Under the pieces are notes generated by a model. It was not told where the DNA came from, ran no database searches, and saw only the letters and a program-made list of their open reading frames with translations. A stretch of DNA of 42,613 nucleotides from a virus, in the IMG/VR virus record IMGVR_UViG_3300020156_000013, positions 1 through 42,613 of that record; one strand, written 5' to 3'. Below, one piece after another: positions 7,744 to 14,272 of the stretch. The translations under genes were made by a program, and so were the position numbers. The stretch's first letter is position 1; each line of letters starts with the position of its first letter.

Positions 7744-8216
7744 TGAGTGCATGTACTATGTCTATAAGCGAGTTTATGTCTGGTGAGTATAAGCTAAATG
7801 AAAAAGTGTCGAAAGGTGCAAAATCAAAAAAAGTCCAAGATACTTTTGAAAAAATAGGGAAGATTGGAGCAGGTTTATCGCTACCTCTTGTCTTTGGTTC
7901 ACCAATCGGTGCGTTCATTGGATCTACTACTGCACTTGCAGCAGCACCTGAAGCAATTCCAGCAAGCGCTACTCAATATATCGGTGCCAAGACACTCGAA
8001 ACGATTGCTCATGCCTTAGATCCACTTGTCGAGCTTATGGTAGCATTAAGTTTCCCAGTATGTTCAGTAATTATCGTTGGCTCTTGTTTCTTCTTCATGT
8101 TTGGAAAAAGTGAACGCGCTTGGAGTGGAATTCAAAATGCTGGGTTAGGGTATGTGCTTATGCAGATTATGCCGATGTTGCTGAATGTTTTAAAAGAAAT
8201 AGGAAGTGCTATTTAG
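7743..8216 (+). CDS. Small membrane protein with VirB2-like prepilin layout
   Basis: A 157-residue protein; the ATG at 7743 is chosen because it overlaps the previous stop and has a GGGAGGAG site. The layout is a lysine-rich N-terminus of about 40 residues, a hydrophobic segment (GLSLPLVFGSPIGAFIG), an A-x-A type cleavage region (TTALAAAPEA, near residue 68), then two membrane helices (about 98-120, ending FFFMFG, and 130-150, VLMQIMPMLLNVL) separated by a short polar loop. That order (long leader, AxA, two helices, small loop) is how VirB2/TrbC-type pilins are built. I cannot show homology. A holin-like or generic membrane protein is the alternative. It is the last gene before attP. Confidence 0.6.
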   Translation: MSACTMSISEFMSGEYKLNEKVSKGAKSKKVQDTFEKIGKIGAGLSLPLVFGSPIGAFIGSTTALAAAPEAIPASATQYIGAKTLETIAHALDPLVELMVALSFPVCSVIIVGSCFFFMFGKSERAWSGIQNAGLGYVLMQIMPMLLNVLKEIGSAI

Positions 8217-8266
8217 GGATGATTTAACCATAAAATCGCAATGAATTTTCGGCAAAAAATAAAAAC

Positions 8267-8284
8267 CGACCCCAAAGCGACCCC
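8267..8284 (+). repeat. Left CGACCCC repeats of attP (candidate integrase arm sites)
   Basis: Two direct copies of CGACCCCAA occur at 8267 and 8278, 11 bases apart. Related copies lie on the other side of the tRNA-like core. Paired arm sites flanking a core are what tyrosine integrases with an N-terminal arm-binding domain require. Confidence 0.6.
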
Positions 8285-8330
8285 AATCTAAAACTAAAGT
8301 ACGATTTCAGAACGTTTGTTTCTATAATAA

Positions 8331-8371
8331 AAAGAGCTAAAACATTGATATATCAACGCTTCGGCCCTTTA
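8331..8371 (-). terminator. Terminator downstream of the tRNA-like attP core (- strand)
   Basis: Read on the - strand, AAAGGGC pairs with GCTCTTT around the palindrome TTGATATATCAA (8345-8356) and ends in CTTTTTATTAT. It lies just past the tRNA 3' end, so after integration it would end transcription of the reconstituted host tRNA gene before it enters the cargo genes. Confidence 0.65.
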
Positions 8372-8379
8372 TTGATTTA

Positions 8380-8425
8380 CGTCCCAGAGAGGATTCGAAC
8401 CTCCGACCTACAGTTTAGGAAACTG
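8380..8425 (-). other. attP: attP core: 3' half of a tRNA-Arg(CCU) gene
   Basis: On the - strand this reads as tRNA positions 28-73: anticodon loop TTCCTAA (anticodon CCT = + strand AGG at 8417-8419), anticodon stem 3' side, variable loop, T arm GGAGG-TTCGAAT-CCTCT, acceptor 3' strand CTGGGAC and discriminator G. The base that would be position 27 no longer pairs, so identity with the host gene seems to start near position 28. No D arm or acceptor 5' strand is present, so it is not a functional tRNA. It lies 150 bases from the integrase gene, and the phage would restore the tRNA 3' end on insertion. Confidence 0.88.
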
Positions 8426-8518
8426 GTGTTCTATTTCCGAATGCTTTTGGATAAATATGAATGATGTTGATTTATTGGCTTTTTCACTTAGGTTATTCGG
8501 ATTAATTATGATGGTTAT

Positions 8519-8566
8519 CGACCCCTAATGAATAGTTTCGACCCCAATTTAACCCCAAGGGGGTCG
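8519..8566. repeat. Right CGACCCC repeats of attP (candidate integrase arm sites)
   Basis: CGACCCC occurs at 8519 and 8539 in direct orientation, and inverted (GGGGGTCG) at 8559-8566, just downstream of the integrase stop. Together with the two copies at 8267-8284 they bracket the tRNA-like core. Confidence 0.6.
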
Positions 8567-8575
8567 ATACCATCA

Positions 8576-9742
8576 CTAAGCTTTCTTTTTAAACAAAGAA
8601 TCAAAATGGTTTGCTGCTGTCTCGTCAGCTTCTTGTAGTACATGTCCATAAATATTCATCGTCGTGGAAATGTCTCCATGTCCTAAACGTTCCGAAATTA
8701 CTTTTGCATGAACACCTTCATTTATGAGAAGGGTTGCTGAGGTATGACGAAGCTCGTGAAAACGAATATGTTTCATTTTATACTTTGTTGTTAAGCGGCT
8801 CCACCACTGGTAGATGGAATCTGGACGGAGTGGTTTTCCAAACTCGTTAGCAAATACGAAAAAGTGATCTTCCCAAACTTTTTTGTCACCGGCCTTCAAT
8901 TTTTCTTTTTTTCGTTCAGTGTGCAACTTATCTAGCATTTCAATTAACGGCTTAGGTACTGAAACGGTACGCTCTTTCCCGTTTTTCGTTGACTTCACCT
9001 TAAGGCCTTTTCCTTTTACTGGTGTGATTGATTGTTCAATTTTAATTTTGCAATTATCAAAATCGATATGTTTAAATTCAAGAGCTGCAATTTCACCTTC
9101 GCGGGCTCCTGTTGATAATGCCAAAAGAATAAGTGTCATCCATCGAAACTCACAACCAGCAAGAATTTCAATTAGATGATCAACTTCTTGTTTTGTATAT
9201 ACTTCTGATTTTTTATGGGTTGGCTTTTTCGGCTTTGCTGGTGTGGCGGGATTCTCACTAATATATCTCCATTCAACAGCACAAGAAAGAACACTATTTA
9301 ACGCATTAAAAATATTTCTAATTGTAGAGCTTGCTAGTTTACCAGGTTTACCATCTAACCTTTGCCCATCCTTTTTAATCTTGTTCATAAAATTTACAAC
9401 GTGGATTGGTTCGATTTCAGCTAGTTTCATGTGACCTAGAACAGGAAGGACTCTCGTGTTTAAATCGTTAATATAATTTTGTAATGTTTTAGGGGAGTAT
9501 TCTTCTTGAGCATATTTTTCAAGCCAATCTTTGTAAAAATCTCTAAGTGTAGCAAGTTTATTAACTTTAATATATTTCCCCTTAAGTATTTCAGCCTCGA
9601 AAATGGTCAGCATTTTCTTAGCTTCTGTTTTATTCTTAGCCTTTACAGTTTTCCTCTCTCTAATTGGAACACCTTTTTCATCATATCCAAGTATAACAGT
9701 TAATCGGTAGCTGCCATTTTTGCGATCCTCAACGCTTGCCAT
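8576..9742 (-). CDS. int: Tyrosine integrase
   Basis: A 388-residue site-specific recombinase that would integrate the phage at tRNA-Arg. Residues 1-50 form a small arm-binding domain (NGSYRLTVILGYDEKG). Residues about 60-165 are the core-binding SAM-like domain. The C-terminal catalytic domain has R214 (STGAREGE), a lysine near 251-253, H329-x-x-R332 (HELRHTSA), H355 (LGHGD) and nucleophile Y365 (MNIYGH). All catalytic residues are present. It is the last gene of the leftward lysogeny operon, 13 bases after immA, and attP begins directly downstream. Confidence 0.96.
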   Translation of the reverse strand: MASVEDRKNGSYRLTVILGYDEKGVPIRERKTVKAKNKTEAKKMLTIFEAEILKGKYIKVNKLATLRDFYKDWLEKYAQEEYSPKTLQNYINDLNTRVLPVLGHMKLAEIEPIHVVNFMNKIKKDGQRLDGKPGKLASSTIRNIFNALNSVLSCAVEWRYISENPATPAKPKKPTHKKSEVYTKQEVDHLIEILAGCEFRWMTLILLALSTGAREGEIAALEFKHIDFDNCKIKIEQSITPVKGKGLKVKSTKNGKERTVSVPKPLIEMLDKLHTERKKEKLKAGDKKVWEDHFFVFANEFGKPLRPDSIYQWWSRLTTKYKMKHIRFHELRHTSATLLINEGVHAKVISERLGHGDISTTMNIYGHVLQEADETAANHFDSLFKKKA

Positions 9743-9755
9743 GTAATCACTCCTT

Positions 9756-10313
9756 TCATTTTGGAATTAGTTCGTAATCCAGATTGATGATACATGGCTC
9801 TTCGTGAATAGATGGTACATTATCAAGAGAATTAACATATTCATGGTGGAATAACACTCCATTAACCCTATTTTCATACATCTCAAGGCGTTTATTAGCA
9901 AATGGGAAGGTAACACCAAAGGTAGATGCAATTAGGCATATTGCTCGAGATCTGAATCTAGGAAATTTTATCTTTTGTAGCATAAAAGTAGGAACGCAAA
10001 AATGGTGCATGAAATTGTTAGCCTGGTACTCTTGAAGCTCTATGAAACTTTTGTCCATTACTAACTGATTCCCATTGTGGCGTAGAGCGTGACACAATTC
10101 ATGACCAAATTCTTGCCATTGTTCAGGTTTACTTAACCTTTCATCGATGATAACTTCCTTATCGTAAAATCTGCTGGAAATGTCTTTAAATATAACATTC
10201 AAACCCATTCGATATGCAATGTCTAATAAATCGAGTTGATGAGGTTCGTTTATTTCCAGATTAATATAAAAATCCTTTATCCAATCCTCAAGCAATGATG
10301 TCTGGTATTTCAT
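9756..10313 (-). CDS. ImmA/IrrE-family metallopeptidase
   Basis: A 185-residue zinc protease of the ImmA/IrrE type. The HExxH motif is HELCH (71-75), and the third ligand is probably E95 in ELQEYQANNF. In ICEBs1 and related phages the family member cleaves the XRE repressor and releases the element. Its likely target here is the repressor at 11477-11830. The ATG follows GGAGGTATATT on the - strand. A LexA-box-like palindrome lies 16 bases upstream of the start, and a terminator separates it from the nuclease gene, so it may have its own SOS-linked promoter and be co-transcribed with int. Confidence 0.9.
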   Translation of the reverse strand: MKYQTSLLEDWIKDFYINLEINEPHQLDLLDIAYRMGLNVIFKDISSRFYDKEVIIDERLSKPEQWQEFGHELCHALRHNGNQLVMDKSFIELQEYQANNFMHHFCVPTFMLQKIKFPRFRSRAICLIASTFGVTFPFANKRLEMYENRVNGVLFHHEYVNSLDNVPSIHEEPCIINLDYELIPK

Positions 10314-10328
10314 AATATACCTCCAAAA

Positions 10329-10342
10329 CGAATGTATGTTCG
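10329..10342. promoter_or_regulatory. LexA (DinR) box-like palindrome upstream of immA
   Basis: CGAATGTATGTTCG matches the Bacillus LexA consensus CGAACRNRYGTTYG closely: the outer CGAA/TTCG arms are intact, with the change at positions 5-6. It lies immediately upstream of the immA ribosome site, where LexA would block transcription. Function is inferred. Confidence 0.55.
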
Positions 10343-10353
10343 GTTTAGCGCCG

Positions 10354-10390
10354 AAAAGATAACCCTGTTAAAAAACAGGGAATATCTTTT
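10354..10390 (-). terminator. Terminator after the thermonuclease gene
   Basis: A strong hairpin: AAAAGATA-CCCTGTT / AACAGGG-TATCTTTT with a four-base loop and T-runs on both sides. On the - strand it directly follows the nuclease stop codon and would separate repressor-nuclease transcription from immA-int. Confidence 0.85.
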
Positions 10391-10394
10391 TATA

Positions 10395-11465
10395 TTATCT
10401 CTCGCACGCCCAATTATCTTTGTCGCGGTCATGCTTAGGCTCATATGCAGGGTGGGTAGATGGTACACCATCGGGATAAACTTTCCTTAATTCTGTACAA
10501 TTTTGATAAGACTCTGTTCCTCCTGTTGAAGGAGGTGTAGTTGCAGGTGGATTATTCGTTGGTGGCGTAGAAGTTTCTACAGAATCTAAGTCACCTTTTG
10601 TTGTTCCATTATCACCATATGCCCACAATCCAGTGTTCTTATCTCGTGCTTCTCTTGCAAACTTAACGAAATAATCACTGTATTTTACATCAGGTTGATA
10701 GGTTGAAGGTTCGGCATATCCATTAAGAACTAAATCAGCATTAAACATTTTTGTTCGTATCTCGTTTTCATCCATGACATTTGATGGGATTGCCAGCCAA
10801 ACAACTCTTAGCAACCTTCCATAACGATCAGTCTCTGAAACATCTTTTTGAAGCCATACTTTTTTTCCGGTTAACTTAGTCGATGTATAATTACTGGCTT
10901 CTTTGCCGTATTCCTCGTGACGAGTAGTTGATTCAGGAGTATTAACACCAATCAGCCTTACTTTGCTACCATCTGATAGCTCAATAGTATCACCATCTAC
11001 TACTCTACTTACTGTGACAGCCACTAAACCTAAATTACTAGCAAGAGCTTCTTCTTGTTTCTTAGCAGCTTCTTGCTTTTCTTGTTCCTCTTTTTCAGCT
11101 TGTTCTTTGGCTTTCTTCTCTTCATCAGCCTTCTTTTTTGCAGCTGCTGCTTGTTTCTCTTCTTTGGTTTCGCTCTTTACTTTTTGTTCTTGTTTAGGCT
11201 TATCTATATCTTTTGCAGTTTCTTCAACAGGTTCGACAAATACCATGGCCATAATAACACTGAATAAAAATCCGGCAATAATAAGCCATCTATGTTTCTT
11301 GAAAATACCATTACCTATTAATGGTAGTCCTAATTTTGCTTGCCTTCTTTGGTATAGTCCAAATAAAACAATAATAAATCCAATCCATGCCAATGGTGTA
11401 ATAACTAAAGATGATAATAATAGTGACCAAACGAAAATTAGTAATATCCAACGTAGGACTTTCAC
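10395..11465 (-). CDS. Membrane-anchored thermonuclease (SNase-like) with Excalibur domain
   Basis: A 356-residue protein. Hydrophobic helices lie at about residues 6-37 (two closely spaced segments) and 59-77. A long lysine/glutamate/alanine-rich coiled segment (about 85-142) follows, then a staphylococcal-nuclease domain (about 148-285) with VDGDT (157-160), RLIGVNTPE (R170, E178) and DRYGR (R217). A proline/threonine linker leads to a C-terminal Excalibur calcium-binding motif (CTELRKVYPDGV, DRDKDNWACER). The calcium-ligand aspartate of the usual VDTPE is asparagine here. It would cut DNA outside the cell at the membrane. GTG start with a GGGGGAA site. Lying directly downstream of the repressor, it is expected to be expressed in the lysogen. 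Confidence 0.88.
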   Translation of the reverse strand: MKVLRWILLIFVWSLLLSSLVITPLAWIGFIIVLFGLYQRRQAKLGLPLIGNGIFKKHRWLIIAGFLFSVIMAMVFVEPVEETAKDIDKPKQEQKVKSETKEEKQAAAAKKKADEEKKAKEQAEKEEQEKQEAAKKQEEALASNLGLVAVTVSRVVDGDTIELSDGSKVRLIGVNTPESTTRHEEYGKEASNYTSTKLTGKKVWLQKDVSETDRYGRLLRVVWLAIPSNVMDENEIRTKMFNADLVLNGYAEPSTYQPDVKYSDYFVKFAREARDKNTGLWAYGDNGTTKGDLDSVETSTPPTNNPPATTPPSTGGTESYQNCTELRKVYPDGVPSTHPAYEPKHDRDKDNWACER

Positions 11466-11476
11466 CTTGTTTCCCC

Positions 11477-11830
11477 CTATTTATTTTTATCTCTTTCGTT
11501 AATGAACTCCCAAAATTTAATCATTTCCTGTATTTTTTCTTCTGGAGCTTCCATTAAGCCTTTAAAGAAAATTTGTTTTTCAGGATTGAGTAGCTCTTTC
11601 CACATTTCATCACTTGAGTTTCCGTTTTCATTACCAGTAATTATGTAATCTATTTTCACTTCATATAAATCAGCCAATTTTTTTAATGTATCGTAGTCTG
11701 GTTGTCTTTTGCTGGATTCATAACTAGATAAAGTGTTGTTCTTTACTCCAATTTTTTCAGCAACAAATTTTTGGGTGAGACCTGATTTATCTCGTAACAT
11801 TCTTAATCTATCACCAAAGTTCATTTTCAT
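11477..11830 (-). CDS. CI-like XRE repressor
   Basis: A 117-residue protein with a canonical HTH at residues 8-62 (LRMLRDKSGLTQKFVAEKIG, NNTLSSYESSKRQPDYDTL) and a short helical C-terminus (PEEKIQEMIKFWEFINERD). There is no S24 peptidase domain, so release probably depends on the ImmA-type protease encoded nearby. It is divergent from the Cro-like gene across a 155-base switch with repeated operators, and is the first gene of the leftward operon. Either ATG (residue 1 or 3) could start it. Confidence 0.92.
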   Translation of the reverse strand: MKMNFGDRLRMLRDKSGLTQKFVAEKIGVKNNTLSSYESSKRQPDYDTLKKLADLYEVKIDYIITGNENGNSSDEMWKELLNPEKQIFFKGLMEAPEEKIQEMIKFWEFINERDKNK

Positions 11831-11869
11831 AACCTACTTCCTAATCATGTAAGTTAATCTTATCATAGT

Positions 11870-11884
11870 TTCTCTATTCGAGAA
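11870..11884. promoter_or_regulatory. Operator-like site 1
   Basis: TTCTCTATTCGAGAA, an imperfect inverted repeat matching the consensus TTCwC-n5-GAGAA shared by the sites in the switch. It lies 40 bases upstream of the repressor start and could autoregulate it. Confidence 0.7.
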
Positions 11885-11890
11885 AAAAAC

Positions 11891-11905
11891 TTCACAAAAA
11901 GAGAA
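11891..11905. promoter_or_regulatory. Operator-like site 2
   Basis: TTCACAAAAAGAGAA, same consensus and spacing as the other sites, 21 bases (two helical turns) from site 1. Confidence 0.68.
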
Positions 11906-11913
11906 TTTTATAC

Positions 11914-11942
11914 TTTACATTCTCGAAACGAGAATATATAAT
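11914..11942 (+). promoter_or_regulatory. Rightward early promoter PR
   Basis: TTTACA (11914-11919), 17 bases, TATAAT (11937-11942): close to a perfect sigma-A promoter. The strongest operator fills the spacer exactly, so bound repressor would exclude RNA polymerase. It drives the Cro-like gene and the early region. Confidence 0.88.
11919..11935. promoter_or_regulatory. Operator-like site 3 (perfect palindrome)
   Basis: ATTCTCGAAACGAGAAT is a perfect 17-base palindrome between the -35 and -10 boxes of PR. It is the best copy and probably the primary repressor site. Confidence 0.85.
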
Positions 11943-11954
11943 CAAGGTACAAAG

Positions 11955-11969
11955 TTCACAAAACGAGAA
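11955..11969. promoter_or_regulatory. Operator-like site 4
   Basis: TTCACAAAACGAGAA, the same consensus, in the 5' leader just before the ribosome site of the Cro-like gene. Confidence 0.72.
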
Positions 11970-11985
11970 TCAAGGTGGTGATTAC

Positions 11986-12228
11986 ATGAAAGAGGATCTA
12001 GGGTCTCGAATCAAAACATTAAGGTTGAAAAATGGACTAACACAAATTGATTTTGCTAAAAAACTCGGTTACAAGCACCCTTCAATAATTAGCGAGATTG
12101 AATCTGGTAAGAAAGGATTAAGTGCTGACAAATTACCTCTTGTAGCTAATGTTTTAGGTGTAGATATAAATTCGCTTTTTTTTGAGGAAAATGTTCACAA
12201 AATGAGAACTAATATTAACACAGCCTAA
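11986..12228 (+). CDS. Cro-like XRE regulator
   Basis: An 80-residue protein made almost only of an HTH_3 domain (IKTLRLKNGLTQIDFAKKLG, HPSIISEIESGKKGLSADKL). It is first in the rightward early operon, after PR and AAGGTGGTG. By position and size it is the Cro counterpart of the repressor, favouring lytic growth by binding the shared operators. Its 3' end carries a fifth operator-like site. Confidence 0.88.
   Translation: MKEDLGSRIKTLRLKNGLTQIDFAKKLGYKHPSIISEIESGKKGLSADKLPLVANVLGVDINSLFFEENVHKMRTNINTA
12194..12208. promoter_or_regulatory. Operator-like site 5, inside the Cro-like gene
   Basis: TTCACAAAATGAGAA matches the switch consensus but lies about 225 bases downstream of site 4, within the last codons of the Cro-like gene. 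It could support looping or act as a roadblock. Confidence 0.6.
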
Positions 12229-12239
12229 GGAGGTGTCAA

Positions 12240-12434
12240 TTGTTGGAACGCAATACTCTAACGGTTCAAGAAATAGCTGATTATCTCGGTGTACACCAAG
12301 ACACGATTTATACGATGGTCCGTCAAAAGCAGATTCCACATTTCCGATTACGCCGAAGGATTTTGTTTTCTAAGATTACCATTGATTCCTGGATGAAAAC
12401 TCAGGAGGAAAATAGCTGTCAGGAGGCCATGTAA
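12240..12434 (+). CDS. Excisionase-family HTH (MerR-like) protein
   Basis: A 64-residue protein with the helix-turn-helix_17/excisionase pattern: LTVQEIADYLGVHQDTIYTMVRQ, then IPHFRLRRRILFSKITIDSWM. Such proteins act as excisionases or small regulators. It lies in the early operon, away from int, so an excisionase role is plausible but not proven. The start is one of two adjacent TTG codons (12240 or 12243) after AAGGAGGTG; the second has better spacing. Confidence 0.8.
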   Translation: MLERNTLTVQEIADYLGVHQDTIYTMVRQKQIPHFRLRRRILFSKITIDSWMKTQEENSCQEAM

Positions 12435-13135
12435 TGAATTACCTAAAACCAATTATCCAGAATGGAATGCGAGTTTTAACCACTAATCAATTAGCTGAAG
12501 CATATGGTTCTGATCCAAAAATCATCAATCGTAACTTCCAACGCAATTCTGATAGATATGTTCAAGGTAAGCACTTTTTAGCTTTAACCGGTGAAGAATT
12601 AAGAGAGCTAAAAGGGTCACGTCAATTTGACGACAGCCTAAAATTTGCTTCCATTCTTTATCTTTGGACTGAAAAAGGCGCATGGCTCCATGCTAAATCA
12701 CTTAACACTGACAAAGCATGGGAAGCTTACGAAATGCTAGTCGATGAATACTACACCATCAAGGATAATGTTGTTCCTCTGTCAAAAGACCAGGCGCTTG
12801 TCACTGTGCTTAGAACAACGGCCGACCTAGTAGAAGATACTCAGGCGCTAAAGGAAGAGCAACACGAAATCCGCAAGCTTGTAACTGAAATTGATTACAA
12901 AGTAGAGGAACAAATCACTTTAACCAGCGGTGAACAGCGCAGGCTACAAAAAGGAATTGCCTCAAAGGTCTATGAGCTTTGTTCAGATCCAATGCAAAGA
13001 CCTAACTTATTTAGAGAATTACATCGAGAAATCAAAGACCGTTTTGGTGTTGCTTCTTACAAAGACGTTAAACGCAAAGAGCTTCAATCGGCTCTTCGCT
13101 ACATAGAAAATTGGGTACCTAGAAAAGTTTCATAA
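12434..13135 (+). CDS. ORF6N/ORF6C-domain antirepressor-like protein
   Basis: A 233-residue phage protein. The N-terminal ORF6N domain (about 12-100) contains VLTTNQLAEAYGSDPKIINRNF and RYVQGKHFLALTGEEL. A helical linker follows, then a C-terminal ORF6C-like region (KVYELCSDPMQRPNLFRELHREIKDRFGV). Proteins of this group serve as antirepressors or early regulators in Gram-positive temperate phages. The start overlaps the previous stop (TAATG). It is probably expressed from PR. Confidence 0.87.
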   Translation: MNYLKPIIQNGMRVLTTNQLAEAYGSDPKIINRNFQRNSDRYVQGKHFLALTGEELRELKGSRQFDDSLKFASILYLWTEKGAWLHAKSLNTDKAWEAYEMLVDEYYTIKDNVVPLSKDQALVTVLRTTADLVEDTQALKEEQHEIRKLVTEIDYKVEEQITLTSGEQRRLQKGIASKVYELCSDPMQRPNLFRELHREIKDRFGVASYKDVKRKELQSALRYIENWVPRKVS

Positions 13136-13194
13136 TCACACTTCTAGATTACCAAATTACGACAATATTTTCGGTAGAAGGGAGGTTTAAGAAA

Positions 13195-13725
13195 ATGCCG
13201 ATAGGTAGAGCAGCTGAGTCTGCTAAATTTGCTAGAAATCAAGCAGGCATGACTCAGCTAGAAATGACCTTTGATGACTACTACGGCAGCAGAGAATCAA
13301 TATCACATCAAGAAAATGGTCGTTATCAAGTACAACCTGAATTAGGGAGATATTTTGCTGAAAAACACAATAATCCATGGGTAGCCATGGAAGCCGCAGC
13401 TGAGTACACAAGTTGGGGGATAGTCAAATTGGATGGTGAAGCAGCCGACCTTCATAGGACATCAGTTTTATTGAAGACTCAGGAAGAGTTGGAAGAGGCT
13501 ATGGATTCAATACTGGCTGCTTCAAAAAAATTATCTGTAAATCCAAAGTGCGTTGAAGTTTACGAAAAAGAGGTTATCGAAAAGTCATTACATGAATGCA
13601 TCGATGCCATTACCGCGCTTAACCATTATGTGGCAGTTGTTTGCTGTGAGTACGGTGTATCATGGGCAAAGATTTGGACACAGCACAAGGTTAAGTTGAT
13701 CCAGAGGAGGTTGATTAAAAAATGA
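13195..13725 (+). CDS. Phage XRE-like regulatory protein
   Basis: A 176-residue protein. The first ~60 residues look like a degenerate XRE domain (AKFARNQAGMTQLEM, SRESISHQENGRYQVQPELGRYFAEK). The rest is helical, with EELEEAMDSILAASKKL and a C-terminal basic tail (KVKLIQRRLIKK). AGGGAGG lies 10 bases before the ATG. The function is unknown; a role in early regulation is inferred from the HTH and its place after the antirepressor. Confidence 0.72.
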   Translation: MPIGRAAESAKFARNQAGMTQLEMTFDDYYGSRESISHQENGRYQVQPELGRYFAEKHNNPWVAMEAAAEYTSWGIVKLDGEAADLHRTSVLLKTQEELEEAMDSILAASKKLSVNPKCVEVYEKEVIEKSLHECIDAITALNHYVAVVCCEYGVSWAKIWTQHKVKLIQRRLIKK

Positions 13726-13913
13726 AAAAAGATGTGACTCACCGTATTGCTTATTACCTTCGAAAAGTTAGGGAAATCACGGATATTCATCCATCAAAGA
13801 AACTTCATGCTAAGTACACATATCGTCACGATCGGTTAATGCTCTATAAGAAACTCATGCACGAGCAGATTGAGATAAAGTATCCATCGTTGGTAAAACG
13901 ATATTTGGGATAG
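13722..13913 (+). CDS. Small basic hypothetical protein
   Basis: 63 residues, rich in lysine, arginine, histidine and tyrosine (TYRHDRLMLYKKLMHEQIEIKYPSL). Not recognised. ATG overlaps the previous stop by four bases (ATGA) after AGAGGAGG, so it is coupled to it. Confidence 0.68.
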   Translation: MKKDVTHRIAYYLRKVREITDIHPSKKLHAKYTYRHDRLMLYKKLMHEQIEIKYPSLVKRYLG

Positions 13914-13928
13914 ATGGGAGGGTATCAG

Positions 13929-14108
13929 ATGGGCCTATGTGTAATCAGGGGTAAAAGTGGAATGAAATTTGAATCGTGCGAAATCGGAAAAGTCGGTGAG
14001 GAAGAAACATATTTTTCGTTGGAATCAGCAAACAGATCATTGAAACAAATTCAAGAAACATTCCCATTTGATGAATTTGAAATTATTGAACAGGAGGAAA
14101 ACAGATGA
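13929..14108 (+). CDS. Small hypothetical protein
   Basis: 59 residues from the ATG at 13929, chosen because GGGAGGG lies 6-12 bases upstream; the ATG at 13914 has no site of its own. It begins MGLCVIRGKSGMKFE and ends with an acidic helix (FPFDEFEIIEQEEN). Not recognised. Coupled to the next gene by an ATGA overlap. Confidence 0.65.
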   Translation: MGLCVIRGKSGMKFESCEIGKVGEEETYFSLESANRSLKQIQETFPFDEFEIIEQEENR

Positions 14109-14254
14109 GTTTCATTCTAAGCGCAAGCGCATTGTTGAAAGCAGGAGAGGTTCGGAGGCTTTGCCAAGAAGCCAGAGAGCAAAAAGAACTATTAGCAAGA
14201 CAAGAGGAAGCAATCAAAGGATTCTTTCTTACAAAAGAAAAAGCAGCAAGCTAA
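14105..14254 (+). CDS. Small helical hypothetical protein
   Basis: A 49-residue gene in the frame starting MSFILSASALLKAG and continuing as one amphipathic charged helix (EAREQKELLARQEEAIKGF). CAGGAGG lies 8 bases upstream, and the start overlaps the previous stop. The stop codon is inside the left arm of a strong hairpin. Function unknown. A longer frame on this stretch (14068-14313) lacks a ribosome site and is a shadow. Confidence 0.65.
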   Translation: MSFILSASALLKAGEVRRLCQEAREQKELLARQEEAIKGFFLTKEKAAS

Positions 14255-14272
14255 TCGGACTTAGCTTACTGC
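14243..14272 (+). promoter_or_regulatory. Hairpin at the end of the 49-residue gene
   Basis: GCAG-c-AAGCTAA (14243-14254), loop TCGGAC, TTAGCTT-a-CTGC (14261-14272): 11 pairs with one mismatch. No T-run follows, so it is not a classical terminator. RNA stabilisation or processing is more likely. Confidence 0.6.

Noticed and set aside
8380-8426. A functional tRNA gene
   Set aside because: Only the anticodon-loop-to-3'-end half is present; the D arm and 5' acceptor strand are missing. It is an attachment-site copy.
10963-11502. Long + strand frames over the thermonuclease gene
   Set aside because: They are phenylalanine/serine/leucine-rich mirrors of the lysine/glutamate/alanine stalk on the - strand.
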